Part shown: positions 22,895 to 34,299 of the stretch, piece by piece
Layout: each line of letters opens with the position of its first letter
Numbering within the stretch: the first letter of the stretch is position 1
NCBI RefSeq assembly: GCF_022230885.1
Contig: NZ_JAKGCT010000004.1
Location: forward strand, 1,116,001 to 1,180,000
Reading direction: 5' to 3'
Length of the DNA: 64,000 bases
Origin: Paenalcaligenes niemegkensis
GTDB taxonomy: Bacteria; Pseudomonadota; Gammaproteobacteria; Burkholderiales; Burkholderiaceae_B
Notes under the pieces: model-generated
What the model was told of the DNA's origin: nothing
The model's input: the letters and a program-made list of their open reading frames with translations, nothing else
The model's database searches: none
Position numbers and translations under genes: made by a program

Positions 22895-25800
22895 ATGACC
22901 ACCCTGACGGATACTGAAACCCAAACACCGCTTTCACTCTCCAGTACCGGCCAGGTGCTAAAAGCGCTCAAGCCGGGGCAACGTTATACCCAGGCCTTGC
23001 CCCCTGGCTCCGGAGACGCCTGGCTAATTGCGGACCTGGCTGCCAAAAGCGCAAAGCCTCTGGTTATCATGTGCGCCGATCCGTTGGACGCCTTAAGGCT
23101 TGCCGACGAAATTCCGCTATTTGCACCTACGCTTAGGGTAAGGCAGTTTCCTGACTGGGAAACGCTGGCCTACGACGGATTTTCGCCACACGAAGACCTG
23201 GTCTCGTCGCGCCTCCAGGCCATGAATGCACTGCTCCATGCCTCGGTAGATGTGTTGACGGTTCCGGTAACTACAGCATTGTATCGCCTCCCGCCACCTT
23301 CGTTCCTTGCGGCCTATACCTTTTCGTTTAAACAGGGTGAAAAGCTCAACGAAGCGCAGCTACGAGAGCAAATGATATTGGCCAACTACAGTCACGTCAC
23401 GCAAGTAACTGCGCCCGGCGAATTCTGCATTCGCGGGGGCTAATCGATATTTTTCCGATGGGGTCTGTACTGCCTTACAGGCTCGACTTATTCGACGACG
23501 AAATTGAATCTATCCGGGCATTTAACGTGGATACTCAACGCAGCCTCTATCCAGTGCCCTCAGTAGAGCTGCTGCCTGGCCGCGAGTTCCCGATGGACGA
23601 AAATGCTCGCACTCTATTCAGAACGCGCTTTCGTGAAGTTTTTGAAGGCGATCCCTCACGTGCATTGCCTTATAAAGATATTGGTAACGGCATTGCCTTT
23701 GCGGGTGTCGAGTATTACCTTCCCTTGTTTTTTGAAGAAACCGCCACTTTGTTTGACTATCTGCCTGCAGAGTCCCTTATCGTCAGCGAAGGCGATATTG
23801 CACCGGTAGTGCAGCAGTTTCACGCCGAGACCTATGGCCGCTACCAGTTTTTGAAAAGCGACAGAGAACGGCCTGTACTGGCGCCAGAGGCCCTGTTCTT
23901 AAGCGAAGCTGAACTACACAGTCACATTAAAGACTTTGCCCGGCTTAGCCTTAGTTCTGGGGAGCATAACGACGAATTCATCCCTCTTCCTGAGGTCGCC
24001 ATATCGCGCCGTGCCGAAGATCCCGTCGCGGCCCTGAGACGCGAAATCGCTGACCCCAGCCGTCGCACCGTACTGTGTGCCGACTCCGCCGGCCGTCGCG
24101 AGACCCTTGCACAAATGCTGCAAGAGTTCGGCATCTCGGTGTCTGGTGGCAGCCACGATCTACAGTCGTTCCTGGCATCAGATGAAGCCTTTGCCCTGGT
24201 GGTTGCGCCGTTATCCCAAGGCTTTGCCCTTCACGATGCTGCCATCAGTGTCTTAACTGAAAACGACCTGTATCCCACCCAGGCGCGCACTCAGCGCAGA
24301 CGTGGCAAACAAGAGGCCACCACAGACGTTGAAGCGATGGTCAGGGACCTCTCCGAACTCAGGGAAGGCGACCCCGTTGTCCACACGCAGCATGGCATAG
24401 GACGTTATTGCGGTCTTATCGAGATGGATTTGGGCGAGGGCCCGGTTGAACTTCTGCATCTTGAGTATGCAAAAGGCGCCACATTGTATGTGCCTGTGTC
24501 TCAACTGCATGTTATTGCCCGATACAGTGGTTCTGACGCTGATGCTGCTCCATTGCATCAGCTCGGGTCAGGCCAATGGGATAAAGCCCGCAAGCGCGCC
24601 GCAAAACAGGCCCGGGATACTGCCGCCGAACTGCTGGACTTATATGCCAAACGTGCATTGCGCACCGGCAATCAATATAAGATTCCGCTTAACGATTACG
24701 AAAACTTTGCTGCAGGCTTTGGCTTTGAAGCCACTCCCGATCAGGGCGCTGCCATTGAAGCCGTCATGGATGATATGCGTTCTAACCAGCCTATGGATCG
24801 CTTGATCTGCGGCGATGTTGGCTTTGGCAAGACCGAGGTTGCCTTGCGTGCCGCTTTTTTAGCAGTGGCCAATGGCAAGCAGGTCGCTTTGCTCTGTCCT
24901 ACTACCTTATTGGCTGAGCAGCATGCACAAACCTTTAGTGACCGATTCGCCGACTGGCCGGTACGCGTCGCCGAGCTATCCCGATTCAGATCTGCCAAAG
25001 AAAGCAAAGAAGCCATTGAAGGCCTTGGTGCAGGCCAGATTGATATCGTCATTGGCACGCATAAAATTCTCTCCGAAAGCGTAAAGTTCAAGGATCTGGG
25101 CCTGGTAATCATTGATGAAGAACACCGTTTTGGCGTACGTCAGAAAGAGCGCCTGAAAGCCTTAAGATCTGAAGTCGACATTCTTACCTTAACCGCCACC
25201 CCTATACCCCGTACCCTGGGCATGTCCCTCGAAGGCATACGCGACTTTTCGGTAATTGCCACTGCCCCTCAGAAGCGTCTGGCCATTAAAACCTTTGTAC
25301 GTCGGGAAGACGGCAGCACTATCCGCGAAGCCTTGTTGCGCGAACTCAAACGTGGCGGTCAGGTCTACTTCTTGCACAATGAAGTCGAAACCATCCAGAA
25401 TCGACGGGCTCGCCTCGAAGAACTGGTGCCTGAGGCTAGTATCGGTGTGGCGCATGGCCAGATGCCCGAGCGCGAGCTCGAAAGCGTCATGAAAAACTTC
25501 TACCAAAAACGTTTTAACGTATTGCTGTGCACCACGATTATTGAAACCGGCATTGACGTTCCTTCTGCCAACACCATCGTCATCCACCGCGCTGATCGCC
25601 TTGGCCTGGCGCAACTGCATCAGTTGCGCGGACGCGTAGGCCGATCGCATCACCAGGCCTATGCCTACCTGCTCACCCCAGGCGAAGATGCGATCACCAG
25701 CAATGCCAAGAAACGGCTTGAGGCAATTCAGGCCATGGAAGAGTTAGGAGCTGGATTTTTCCTTGCCATGAATGATCTGGAGATTCGGGGCGCAGGCGAA

Positions 25801-26370
25801 GTGCTGGGCGAATCACAGTCCGGAAATATCCAGGAGATCGGATTCTCAATGTATTCCGACATGCTCAATGCGGCAGTACGCGCATTAAAAGCAGGCGAAG
25901 AGCCCGATCTTGATTCACCCTTTGCGCTTAACTGTGAAGTCAATTTACGTGCGTCAGCGCTCTTGCCTTCTGACTACTGCGCCGACGTGCATGCACGCTT
26001 AGGATTTTACAAAAAACTGTCGCACGCCAAAGATCCTGTTGATCTGAGCACACTGCAAGAAGAACTGATTGACCGCTACGGTCCGCTGCCCGAAGCGGCT
26101 CAAACCTTGATGGCAGTGCATCGGCTACGCATTGCTGCCGAGCCCCTTGGCGTTCTTAAACTGGATGCCAACGCTGAATATGCCAATCTGCAGTTTTCCA
26201 GCAAGCCGAATGTTGACCCAATCACCTTGATTGAACTTGTGCAAAAGCACAAGTACATCCGTTTTGCCGGATCTGACCGCCTGCGTATCGAAATGAAAGA
26301 AGGAAGTGACCTTAAAGCACGAGTTTCGCGCTTGCTCGAGGTTTTAAGCCTGATTTCACGTCCTGATTAG
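22895..26370 (+). CDS. mfd: Transcription-repair coupling factor, frameshifted
   Basis: Mfd removes RNA polymerase stalled at DNA lesions and recruits UvrA. In order, it has a UvrB-like N-terminal region, an RNA polymerase interaction domain (about residues 480-560, including DPVVHTQHGIGRYCGL) and a superfamily 2 helicase. The helicase has Walker A GDVGFGKTE, box DEEH, and RADRLGLAQLHQLRGRVGR in motif VI. A C-terminal TRCF domain follows. The frame breaks in a run of five G (23435-23439). One more G reads RGGLIDIFPMGS, the conserved sequence, and gives 1158 residues, full length. It is divergent from ispD with a 15-base gap. Confidence 0.95.
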
Positions 26371-26381
26371 ATAACACCTGA

Positions 26382-27233
26382 TCAGTGGCTTAGGCGAAAC
26401 CAGTTAAGAATGGCATCTAAAGGAGCATGGTTTAGCGCATAGGCTGCCTGCTCCTGCACCACGGGCTTGGCTCTGTAAGCTACCGAGAACTTCGCCTTTT
26501 CCATCATTTTCAAATCGTTGGCTCCGTCACCAACGGCAATGATTTGCTCGGGTGCAGCACCCAAACGTGTCGCCAGCTGCGTGACATAGCCGGCTTTGGC
26601 CTGAGCATCAACAATGTCTCCGAGCACCCTGCCCGTCAACGTTCCATCAACGACCTCAAGCGTGTTGGCATGTGCCTCATTGAGTTCCAGGCGTGTCTTT
26701 AGCTTTTCAGTGAAAAACGTAAATCCGCCCGACACCAATAGCGTATGCACACCATGTTTTTTTGCTGTTGCAACCAGATTCTCTGCCCCGGCATTAAGCT
26801 GCAAGCGATTTTCATATACCGACATCAGGGCTGACTCCGGAACCCCTTCGAGCAGTCTGACACGACGAATCAGGCTTTCCGTGAAGTCTGCAATTTCACC
26901 ACGCATCGCCGCTTCAGTAATGGCCGACACCTGCTCTTTACGGCCTACTGCTGCTGCAATCTCGTCTATACACTCGATATTGATCAACGTGGAATCCATA
27001 TCCATGACCAGGATCTTGCATTCGCGCAACAGCTGGATTTGCTCCAAAAAAGCGAAGTCCATACGGGCGCGCTGACATTCGACGGCTACCTGAGGCTTCT
27101 CGTTACTATCAGCCCCCAGGATACGCACCGCCGTAGGACCCAGCTCTTGAACCCCGTCCGCGCTGACAATAGCTGCTATTTTTTCGATAACCGCCTGATC
27201 CAAGGTGGGCGACTGAAGTATTAAATGAGACAT
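26382..27233 (-). CDS. serB: Phosphoserine phosphatase
   Basis: SerB makes the last step of serine synthesis. It is a HAD-superfamily enzyme with nucleophile motif DMDST (aspartate 78), serine motif VSGGF and GDGANDLKMM. A short ACT-like N-terminal region precedes the catalytic domain. The ATG at 27233 is chosen because the following residues MSHLILQSP begin the conserved protein (283 residues); the in-frame extension to 27368 is likely untranslated leader. It converges on mfd with 11 bases between. Confidence 0.93.
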   Translation of the reverse strand: MSHLILQSPTLDQAVIEKIAAIVSADGVQELGPTAVRILGADSNEKPQVAVECQRARMDFAFLEQIQLLRECKILVMDMDSTLINIECIDEIAAAVGRKEQVSAITEAAMRGEIADFTESLIRRVRLLEGVPESALMSVYENRLQLNAGAENLVATAKKHGVHTLLVSGGFTFFTEKLKTRLELNEAHANTLEVVDGTLTGRVLGDIVDAQAKAGYVTQLATRLGAAPEQIIAVGDGANDLKMMEKAKFSVAYRAKPVVQEQAAYALNHAPLDAILNWFRLSH

Positions 27234-27496
27234 ATTTCGTTGTTGAAAAATAATTATCACGCTTCGCAGCCGGCAACAGGCGAGAATCGCAGAAGAACCC
27301 CTAAGGGGAAACCAACTCAATATTGTAGCGCGCAACGAGCCAAATAATGATCCCCGAAGCTTAAGCACCTCAAGCCTCCTCCTTCAGCCTTGTATCTACC
27401 AGGCTCTCGGCGATATTATGATTAACAGCCAAACAGCGTAGTTTCCATTGAATGCACTTTAACCAGCGCCCTCACTTTGACACTAAGGATATAAAC

Positions 27497-28501
27497 ATGA
27501 CTCAACACTGGCCTACTTATCGCTTACAGCAGATGTTGGGCATTAACAAACCTTTGATACTCGCTCCAATGGCTGGTGCAGGCGGCCTGGAGCTTGCTCT
27601 GGGCGTTTCCAAGGCCGGGGGCCTGGCATCCCTGCCCTGCGCTCTTTTAGAGCCTGCCACGATCCGCGAACAAGTTTCAGCCTTTCGCGAAACATCAACA
27701 CAGCCCCTGAACCTGAACTTCTTCTGTCATCAGGAACATCCCATCGATGAATCGCGACAGCAGATCTGGCTGCAAAGCCTTGCAGAACATTACGAAAAAG
27801 CAGGCCTGAATATCAATGCCATCAGTCCCACTCGGGGACGAGCCAGTTTCAATGACGAGCTGTGCAGCCTGATCGAAGAGTTAAAGCCTGAGGTTCTCAG
27901 CTTCCATTTTGGGCTTCCTTCACCCTCTTTAATCGAACGGATCAAACGCACAGGAGCCATAATCATGTCTTCAGCTACCAGCGCACGGGAGGCCTTGCAT
28001 CTGGAGTCTGAAGGGTGCGATATCATCATCGCCCAAGGGGCTGAAGCCGGCGGACACCGCGGCATGTTTATCGAAACAAACCCCCATGCCCAATGCGGCA
28101 CAATGGCACTTGTTCCGCAAATAGTCGATGCTGTGCGCGTCCCGGTAGTTGCTGCAGGAGGCATCGCCGATGGCCGGGGCATCGCTGCAGCCTTCGCATT
28201 GGGAGCGGCCGGGGTACAAATCGGAAGCGCCTATCTGGCTTGTCCAGAGTCTTTGATTTCAGATTTGCATCGTCAGGCGCTGAGCCAGACAGAGGATCAT
28301 TCCACTGTACTGACTACAGTCTTCACTGGCAGGCCCGCCCGCAGCATCGAGAACCGGGCCATTAATGAACTGGGCGCAACGCCTGCCGCCGCTCCGGCTT
28401 TTCCCCATGCCTCTAACGCTATCGCTCCGTTGCGCGCGCAGGCCGAGCAAGAGGGCCGCCCCGATTTCACCCCCTCTGGGCAGGGCAAGCGGCTGGGTTA
28501 A
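27497..28501 (+). CDS. Nitronate monooxygenase / 2-nitropropane dioxygenase-family flavoprotein
   Basis: This FMN-dependent TIM-barrel enzyme family oxidises alkyl nitronates. Visible motifs are LAPMAGAGG at the N-terminus, the GAEAGGHRG loop with the probable catalytic histidine, and VVAAGGIADGRGIAAAFALG for phosphate binding. The start at 27497 has AAGGAT spaced six bases upstream and gives 334 residues, normal for the family. The gene stands alone. Physiological substrate cannot be told from sequence. Confidence 0.85.
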   Translation: MTQHWPTYRLQQMLGINKPLILAPMAGAGGLELALGVSKAGGLASLPCALLEPATIREQVSAFRETSTQPLNLNFFCHQEHPIDESRQQIWLQSLAEHYEKAGLNINAISPTRGRASFNDELCSLIEELKPEVLSFHFGLPSPSLIERIKRTGAIIMSSATSAREALHLESEGCDIIIAQGAEAGGHRGMFIETNPHAQCGTMALVPQIVDAVRVPVVAAGGIADGRGIAAAFALGAAGVQIGSAYLACPESLISDLHRQALSQTEDHSTVLTTVFTGRPARSIENRAINELGATPAAAPAFPHASNAIAPLRAQAEQEGRPDFTPSGQGKRLG

Positions 28502-28605
28502 ACAGGGAACTTCCCGCTGACGAGTTAACCTATGTGCTCAGCCAGGAGGCGCTGACACGTATGCACTGGCTACAATGTTAAAAACCCACTAGATCGCCAG
28601 AAACA

Positions 28606-28683
28606 AAAAGCCCGGCTTAAACATTATTGAATGGCTTCCGTTTGTTGGACGGGTTGGTTCAATGATGTTTAAGCCGGGCTTTT
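28606..28683. terminator. Very long bidirectional hairpin between nitronate monooxygenase gene and the nuo operon
   Basis: Two 26-base arms (28606-28631 and 28658-28683) are complementary with a single mismatch and enclose a 26-base loop. A runs before and T runs after make it a terminator for both converging transcription units. Confidence 0.75.
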
Positions 28684-28725
28684 AAATTCGTCAAAACCAG
28701 CAGGCTACACACAGGCCCTTGGCCG

Positions 28726-29268
28726 CTATGCCTTAACAGCTTTAGGTGATCGGGTTTGGCGCCGTTTAATCAGATACCGGAACACAAAGCCCGGGTAACC
28801 CAAAACCAGATACAGACACAAGGCGATGGCGTAGAACTCCCAACGCTGCGGGAACGGATTACCAATACTCGCTTCGAAAGCAAAGCCCAAAATGCCCATC
28901 AGGCAAAATAGGACAAACATCTCTACAAGCCTGTCAAATACACTTTTATGTATAGGGTGCTGGCGCAGAAGGTAGCCAGGAATATAGAGCAAAATAGCAA
29001 ACACCACCACCACAAGCACTACCATCAACAACAAAGGCACGGAGGAGTTAAAAAAACTCTGTGCTATATAACGATGCGCTACATAAGCGATGCCCGCCAC
29101 AATGACAGCAAATAATAAGGAGCGCAATAATCGTAACAGAGGCGAACCCAAAGGTTCGCCCTGTTGCTGCCAGGGTAAAAACAGTAAGGGCCGCTGTGAA
29201 ACAAAAGCCAGGTTGGCCGTAATGAGCGACAAAACTATTAATACCCAGACTGCTACACTTTGATTCAT
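28726..29268 (-). CDS. DUF2818 family membrane protein, enlarged
   Basis: The gene lies 12 bases after nuoN and is the last gene of the complex I operon, the usual place of DUF2818 genes in Burkholderiales. The 180-residue protein begins with a membrane helix ending in LAFVSQRPLLFLPW and closes with the family-typical WEFYAIALCLYLVLGYPGFVFRYL. As I recall the family, members are about 100 residues. Here an extra hydrophobic middle section (roughly residues 48-110, two or three membrane helices) separates the two conserved ends. Function is unknown; a link to complex I is inferred only from position. Confidence 0.8.
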   Translation of the reverse strand: MNQSVAVWVLIVLSLITANLAFVSQRPLLFLPWQQQGEPLGSPLLRLLRSLLFAVIVAGIAYVAHRYIAQSFFNSSVPLLLMVVLVVVVFAILLYIPGYLLRQHPIHKSVFDRLVEMFVLFCLMGILGFAFEASIGNPFPQRWEFYAIALCLYLVLGYPGFVFRYLIKRRQTRSPKAVKA

Positions 29269-29280
29269 GAAAAATACCGC

Positions 29281-30768
29281 TTAGAAACGTAAAGATTCCT
29301 GTACTACGCGAATACAAAGCGCCAGCAAGCCGCTAGGCAATATACCGAAGACAAAGATCAACAGACCGTTTAAGGACAATACGCCGCTGGTAACCCAACC
29401 CAGATTTAATGGGTGGATTTCCTGATCGGCATCCGGCTCTTCGAAATAGGCGACCTTTACCACGCGAATGTAGTAGAACGCGCCAATAAGCGACATTACT
29501 ACAGCAATCACAGCAACGACGACATGACCAGCACCGACCAAGGCCTGCAAGACACTCAGCTTCGCGTAGAAGCCCGCCAGAGGAGGTATACCGGCCAGCG
29601 AGAACATCGACAGCAACAAGACCAGCGCCAGCAAGGGATGACGGCGATTTAAGCCTTTAAGGTCACTAATGTTCTCACACTCGAAACCCTGGCGGCTTAA
29701 CAGCAAGATCAAGCCAAAAGTGCTAAGCGTCGTCAACACATACACAATGACGTAAAACAGCGATGATCCATAAGCCAGACTGGATACGCCGCCATCTGCA
29801 TTCACACCTGACATGAGCCCCAGGAACACAAAACCCATGTGCGAAATGGTAGAGAACGCAAGCATGCGCTTGAAGTTCGTCTGCATAATCGCGGTTAAGT
29901 TCCCGATTACCAGCGAGGCCACCGCCATAATCATGAGCATGGACTGCCAATCGATAGCGATGCCATGCAGCGCCTCAACCAGCAAGCGCAACGTGATAGC
30001 AAAAGCAGCGATTTTCGGAGCGGCTGCGATGATCAAGGTTACGGTTGTGGGTGCACCTTCGTAGACGTCCGGAGTCCACATATGAAATGGGGCTGCCGTC
30101 AGCTTGAAGGCCAAACCTGAAACCACAAAGACCACACCAAACACAAGCGCCAGACGCTCTGCCCTGCCCTCGGAAACGACGGTAGCGATTTCACGCAGGT
30201 CGAGATGGCCGGTAGCACCGTAAATCATGGACAGGCCATACAGCAACACGCCCGAAGCCAATGCGCCCAGTACAAAGTACTTCATGGCAGCCTCGATTGC
30301 AGGTCGATGTTCACGACGCAAGGCTACAAGCGCATACAAGGCGAAGGACATGAGCTCAACGCCCAGATAAACGGTCAACATATTGCCCGCTGAAATCATC
30401 AGCATCTGGCCCAGCAGCGCCAGCAGGGTCAGCGAATAAAGCTCGCCACCATTTTGCATCATGCCGCGATTCTCAGCGTAGGCACGACCATATATCAAGG
30501 TAACGGCTACAGCGACATAGGAAACAATTTTCAGGAAGTGAGACAAGGAGTCAACAACATACAGACCATTGAAGGTCGTACCCGTTACGCCAGCACTCCA
30601 CTGCCACAACGAGACCATGCTGACCACAACCAAACTGCCAATCGCCAATACGAAGGTGTTCTGACGAGCTTCTTCTTTGTTGAACGCATCGAACAACAGC
30701 ACTCCCGAGGCCAAGATGAGAAGCACAATCTCGGGCAATGCCAAAGCGAAATCAAATGAGTTTTGCAT
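29281..30768 (-). CDS. nuoN: NADH-quinone oxidoreductase subunit N
   Basis: NuoN is one of three antiporter-like proton-pumping subunits in the membrane arm of complex I. The 495-residue protein has about fourteen hydrophobic segments, with the conserved glutamate in [15 protein letters not shown] and lysine-containing helices ([12 protein letters not shown]). It is downstream of nuoM with 12 bases between. Confidence 0.95.
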   Translation of the reverse strand: MQNSFDFALALPEIVLLILASGVLLFDAFNKEEARQNTFVLAIGSLVVVSMVSLWQWSAGVTGTTFNGLYVVDSLSHFLKIVSYVAVAVTLIYGRAYAENRGMMQNGGELYSLTLLALLGQMLMISAGNMLTVYLGVELMSFALYALVALRREHRPAIEAAMKYFVLGALASGVLLYGLSMIYGATGHLDLREIATVVSEGRAERLALVFGVVFVVSGLAFKLTAAPFHMWTPDVYEGAPTTVTLIIAAAPKIAAFAITLRLLVEALHGIAIDWQSMLMIMAVASLVIGNLTAIMQTNFKRMLAFSTISHMGFVFLGLMSGVNADGGVSSLAYGSSLFYVIVYVLTTLSTFGLILLLSRQGFECENISDLKGLNRRHPLLALVLLLSMFSLAGIPPLAGFYAKLSVLQALVGAGHVVVAVIAVVMSLIGAFYYIRVVKVAYFEEPDADQEIHPLNLGWVTSGVLSLNGLLIFVFGILPSGLLALCIRVVQESLRF

Positions 30769-30780
30769 AATGTTCCAGGT

Positions 30781-32280
30781 CTACAGTTTCGATACAGCAA
30801 CGTGCTGCAACAGTGCATCAACCGAGACGTGCATAACTTCCGTAAACGGTTTGGGATACACACCCATGAACAACACGGCAAGCGCCATGACACCCAAGAC
30901 CAGGAACTCGCGTCCGTTGATATCTTGCATGTTACGTACGTTATCGTTGGTCACAGGACCGAAGGCCACACGCTTTAATAGCCATAGCGAATATGCTGCA
31001 CCAGTGATCAATGCCGAGGCTGTCAGCAGACCGATCCAGAAGTTGTACTCGACAGCGCCCATAATGACGGTGAACTCGCCCACAAACCCACTGGTACCCG
31101 GCAAGCCGGAATTGGCCATTGAAAACAGCACCAGGAAAGTGACAAAGCGCGGCATTACATTTACCACACCGCCGTAATCGGCAATTTCTCGAGTGTGCAT
31201 ACGGTCGTACAAGACCCCAATACACAGGAACATCGCGCCGGATACAAAACCGTGCGAGATCATTTGTATGATGGCGCCCTCTAGACCCGTCTGGTTAAAG
31301 ACGAACATGCCAAGAGTCACGAAGCCCATATGAGCCACTGAGGAATAGGCGACAAGCTTTTTCATGTCTTTTTGCACGATGGCAACCAGACCGATGTAAA
31401 TCACACCTATCAGCGACAACGCAATCATGAAGCCAGCCATGCTGTGTGAAGCGTCGGGCACGATGGGCAGCGAAAAACGCAAAAAGCCGTACGCACCAAG
31501 CTTCAGCATGATGGCTGCCAGCACAACCGAACCGCCTGTAGGCGCTTCAACGTGGGCATCAGGCAACCATGTATGTACCGGCCACATGGGCACTTTGACC
31601 GCAAAAGCCATAAACAGGGCGAGGAAAATCAGAATTTGCGGCTGGAATGCCAACTGCACATCGTGCCATTTCTGAATCTCGAAGCTGCCCCCTGATGCAT
31701 GCCATAAATAAATGAAGGCAATCAGTGTCAACAGCGAACCCAACAAGGTATACAGAAAAAACTTGACTGACGCATATACCCGTCGCGGCCCGCCCCACAC
31801 ACCAATAATGATGTACATGGGAATCAGGGTGGCTTCAAAGAAGATGTAGAAAAGCATCCCGTCCTGGGCTGCAAACACACCAATCATCAGGCCTGACAAA
31901 ATCAGGAAAGCCCCCATGTATTGGGCCACCCGGCTGGTAATGACTTCCCAGCCAGCTATCACCACAATGACGGTGATGAAGGCGGTCAGCAGCACGAACC
32001 ATAAGGATATCCCGTCAATACCCAAGTGGTAATTGACCGAAAAGCTTTCGATCCAGGGGGCCAGCTCCTGGAACTGCATATTTGCCGTAGAGGGATCAAA
32101 CCCTGTGTACAGCGGAATCGTAACTAATAAACCCGCAATCGCACCGACCAGGGCGAGAGTACGAGTGAACTCTGGTCGCTCGTCCCGTCCCAATGCCAGG
32201 ACCAGAAGTCCGGACAAAATGGGCACGAAGATTGCGAGCGATAACCAAGGAAATGTAGAAGACGCCATATCGCTTGCCAT
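30781..32280 (-). CDS. nuoM: NADH-quinone oxidoreductase subunit M
   Basis: NuoM is a second antiporter-like proton-pumping subunit. The 499-residue protein shows FYIFFEATLIPMYIIIGVWGG with the conserved glutamate, and the motif HTWLPDAHVEAPTGGSV. Its ATG overlaps the nuoL stop codon (TAATG); a second in-frame ATG four codons on is an alternative start. Confidence 0.96.
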   Translation of the reverse strand: MASDMASSTFPWLSLAIFVPILSGLLVLALGRDERPEFTRTLALVGAIAGLLVTIPLYTGFDPSTANMQFQELAPWIESFSVNYHLGIDGISLWFVLLTAFITVIVVIAGWEVITSRVAQYMGAFLILSGLMIGVFAAQDGMLFYIFFEATLIPMYIIIGVWGGPRRVYASVKFFLYTLLGSLLTLIAFIYLWHASGGSFEIQKWHDVQLAFQPQILIFLALFMAFAVKVPMWPVHTWLPDAHVEAPTGGSVVLAAIMLKLGAYGFLRFSLPIVPDASHSMAGFMIALSLIGVIYIGLVAIVQKDMKKLVAYSSVAHMGFVTLGMFVFNQTGLEGAIIQMISHGFVSGAMFLCIGVLYDRMHTREIADYGGVVNVMPRFVTFLVLFSMANSGLPGTSGFVGEFTVIMGAVEYNFWIGLLTASALITGAAYSLWLLKRVAFGPVTNDNVRNMQDINGREFLVLGVMALAVLFMGVYPKPFTEVMHVSVDALLQHVAVSKL

Positions 32281-34283
32281 TATTGAACCGTCAGCACGAA
32301 AAAGGTTAAGAGAGCCATAATGCCGATGATCATGGAGAAGGCGTAGTGATAAATGAAGCCTGACTGAATACGGCGTGAAGCCGCAGCAATCCAGCCCACT
32401 ACACGGGCGCTGCCGTTGACGATAATGCCGTCAATCAGGCCGGCATCAGCCCCTTTCCAGAGGCCAGTGCCCAAGCAGCGCGCACCACGTGCCAACACTT
32501 GCTCATTGAACCAGTCTACGTAGTACTTATTCTCTAACACTTTATTAATGCCGGCCGTATTGCGCTTAATGGCAGCGGGCAATGCCGGATTAATCAGGTA
32601 GAAGTACCAGGCCACCACGAAACCGGCAACCATCAACCAGAACGGTACAGTGACGAAACCGTGCAAGGCATAGGCGACCCAGCCTTCCCAGTGACTGGCC
32701 AATTCGGCCATTGCGGGGTGCTCTGCGGAGACGGTAATGACACCATTAAAGAAATCACCGAACAACAATGGATCAATAAACCATATACCGGCAATAACTG
32801 AAGGAATGGCCAACAGAACGAGAGGCAAGGTAACAACCCACGGAGACTCTTTGGGATCTTCTTCCAGGGCGTGATGATCGCCCAGCGCCTCGGGAGACGG
32901 GTCACGGAAATTTTCTTTGCCGTGGAAAACCAAAAAGTACAGGCGGAACGAATACAGCGAAGTAACGAACACACCGATTAGTGTCGCGTAGTAGGCGAAA
33001 CTTGCACCCCACACACCTGCGGCAGCGGCAGCGCCAGCTGCTTCGATAATGTGTTCTTTAGAGTAGAAACCCGAGAAAAACGGTGTACCTACCAATGCCG
33101 CAGTACCCAGCAAGAAAGTGATCCAGGTTATGGGCATGTATTTACGCAAGCCACCCATCGCGCGGATGTCTTGATTGTGATGCATACCGATAATGACCGA
33201 ACCTGCTCCGAGGAACAGCAAGGCTTTAAAGAAAGCATGGGTCATGAGGTGGAAGATAGCCACCGAGTAGGCTGAAGCCCCTAAAGCGACGGTCATGTAA
33301 CCCAGTTGCGACAACGTCGAGTAAGCAATCACGCGCTTGATATCATTTTGAATAATACCCAGGGCACCCAGGAAGAGCGCGCCAATGGCACCAATTACGA
33401 TGATAAACGACAGTGCAGTAGGAGACTGCTCAAAGATTGGCGAGAAACGCGCCACCATGAAAATACCGGCCGTCACCATCGTTGCAGCGTGAATAAGCGC
33501 TGAAATAGGTGTGGGGCCTTCCATGGAATCTGGCAACCATGAGTGCAGAGGAACCTGTGCCGACTTACCCATGGCCCCGATAAACAGCGCGATCGACACA
33601 ACTGTCAGCAGTTGCCAGTCGGTGCCAGGGAAACTGAGGGTAGCCAGGCGTGAAACCTGTTCAAAGATTTCGCCATAGTGCATGGTGCCGGTGTAGGCAT
33701 AGATCAGGCCGATCCCCAGTACAAAGCCGAAGTCACCGACACGGTTGACCAGGAAAGCCTTCATGCTGGCGAATGTAGCCGTCGTACGATCAAACCAGAA
33801 ACCGATCAGCAGATACGAAACCAGACCTACAGCCTCCCAGCCGAAGAACAGCTGCAGCATGTTGTTAGACATGACCAGCATCAGCATCGAGAAGGTAAAG
33901 AGTGAGATGTAGGAGAAGAATCGTTGGTAGCCAGGATCGTCAGCCATATAGCCAATGGTGTAAATATGCACCATCAGGGAAACCGATGTGACAACTACCA
34001 TCATTAAGGCGGTTAGCGGATCGATAAGAAACCCGATATCCCAGCTGACACTGCCAATGGTGATCCAGGTATAGACGGCGCCATCGAAGGTATGACCGTC
34101 GAGCACTTGCAAGAGCACTGTTACCGAGCCGAGGAAGGCAATCAGCACGCATGCGATGGTAATTAGGTGCGCACCGGTTTTACCGATTACACGGCCCAGA
34201 AACCCTGTACCAAACAGGCCCGACAGCAATGCACCAACCAGTGGCGCCAGAGCGATTATTAAATATAGACTTGGTGAGTTCAT
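32280..34283 (-). CDS. nuoL: NADH-quinone oxidoreductase subunit L
   Basis: NuoL is the distal antiporter-like subunit with the long lateral helix at its C-terminus. It has the conserved glutamate helix FGWEAVGLVSYLLIGFW and the motif PLHSWLPDSMEGPTPISAL. The start is the ATG at 34283 (667 residues), which begins MNSPSLYLIIALAPL; a TTG 12 codons upstream is unlikely. Confidence 0.96.
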   Translation of the reverse strand: MNSPSLYLIIALAPLVGALLSGLFGTGFLGRVIGKTGAHLITIACVLIAFLGSVTVLLQVLDGHTFDGAVYTWITIGSVSWDIGFLIDPLTALMMVVVTSVSLMVHIYTIGYMADDPGYQRFFSYISLFTFSMLMLVMSNNMLQLFFGWEAVGLVSYLLIGFWFDRTTATFASMKAFLVNRVGDFGFVLGIGLIYAYTGTMHYGEIFEQVSRLATLSFPGTDWQLLTVVSIALFIGAMGKSAQVPLHSWLPDSMEGPTPISALIHAATMVTAGIFMVARFSPIFEQSPTALSFIIVIGAIGALFLGALGIIQNDIKRVIAYSTLSQLGYMTVALGASAYSVAIFHLMTHAFFKALLFLGAGSVIIGMHHNQDIRAMGGLRKYMPITWITFLLGTAALVGTPFFSGFYSKEHIIEAAGAAAAAGVWGASFAYYATLIGVFVTSLYSFRLYFLVFHGKENFRDPSPEALGDHHALEEDPKESPWVVTLPLVLLAIPSVIAGIWFIDPLLFGDFFNGVITVSAEHPAMAELASHWEGWVAYALHGFVTVPFWLMVAGFVVAWYFYLINPALPAAIKRNTAGINKVLENKYYVDWFNEQVLARGARCLGTGLWKGADAGLIDGIIVNGSARVVGWIAAASRRIQSGFIYHYAFSMIIGIMALLTFFVLTVQ

Positions 34284-34299
34284 AGTATGTGCGATCCCA

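Noticed and set aside
28552..28683. A small RNA between the nitronate monooxygenase gene and the nuo operon (CTGACA, TACAAT, then hairpin)
   Set aside because: The two hexamers are only 13 bases apart, too close for a sigma-70 promoter.
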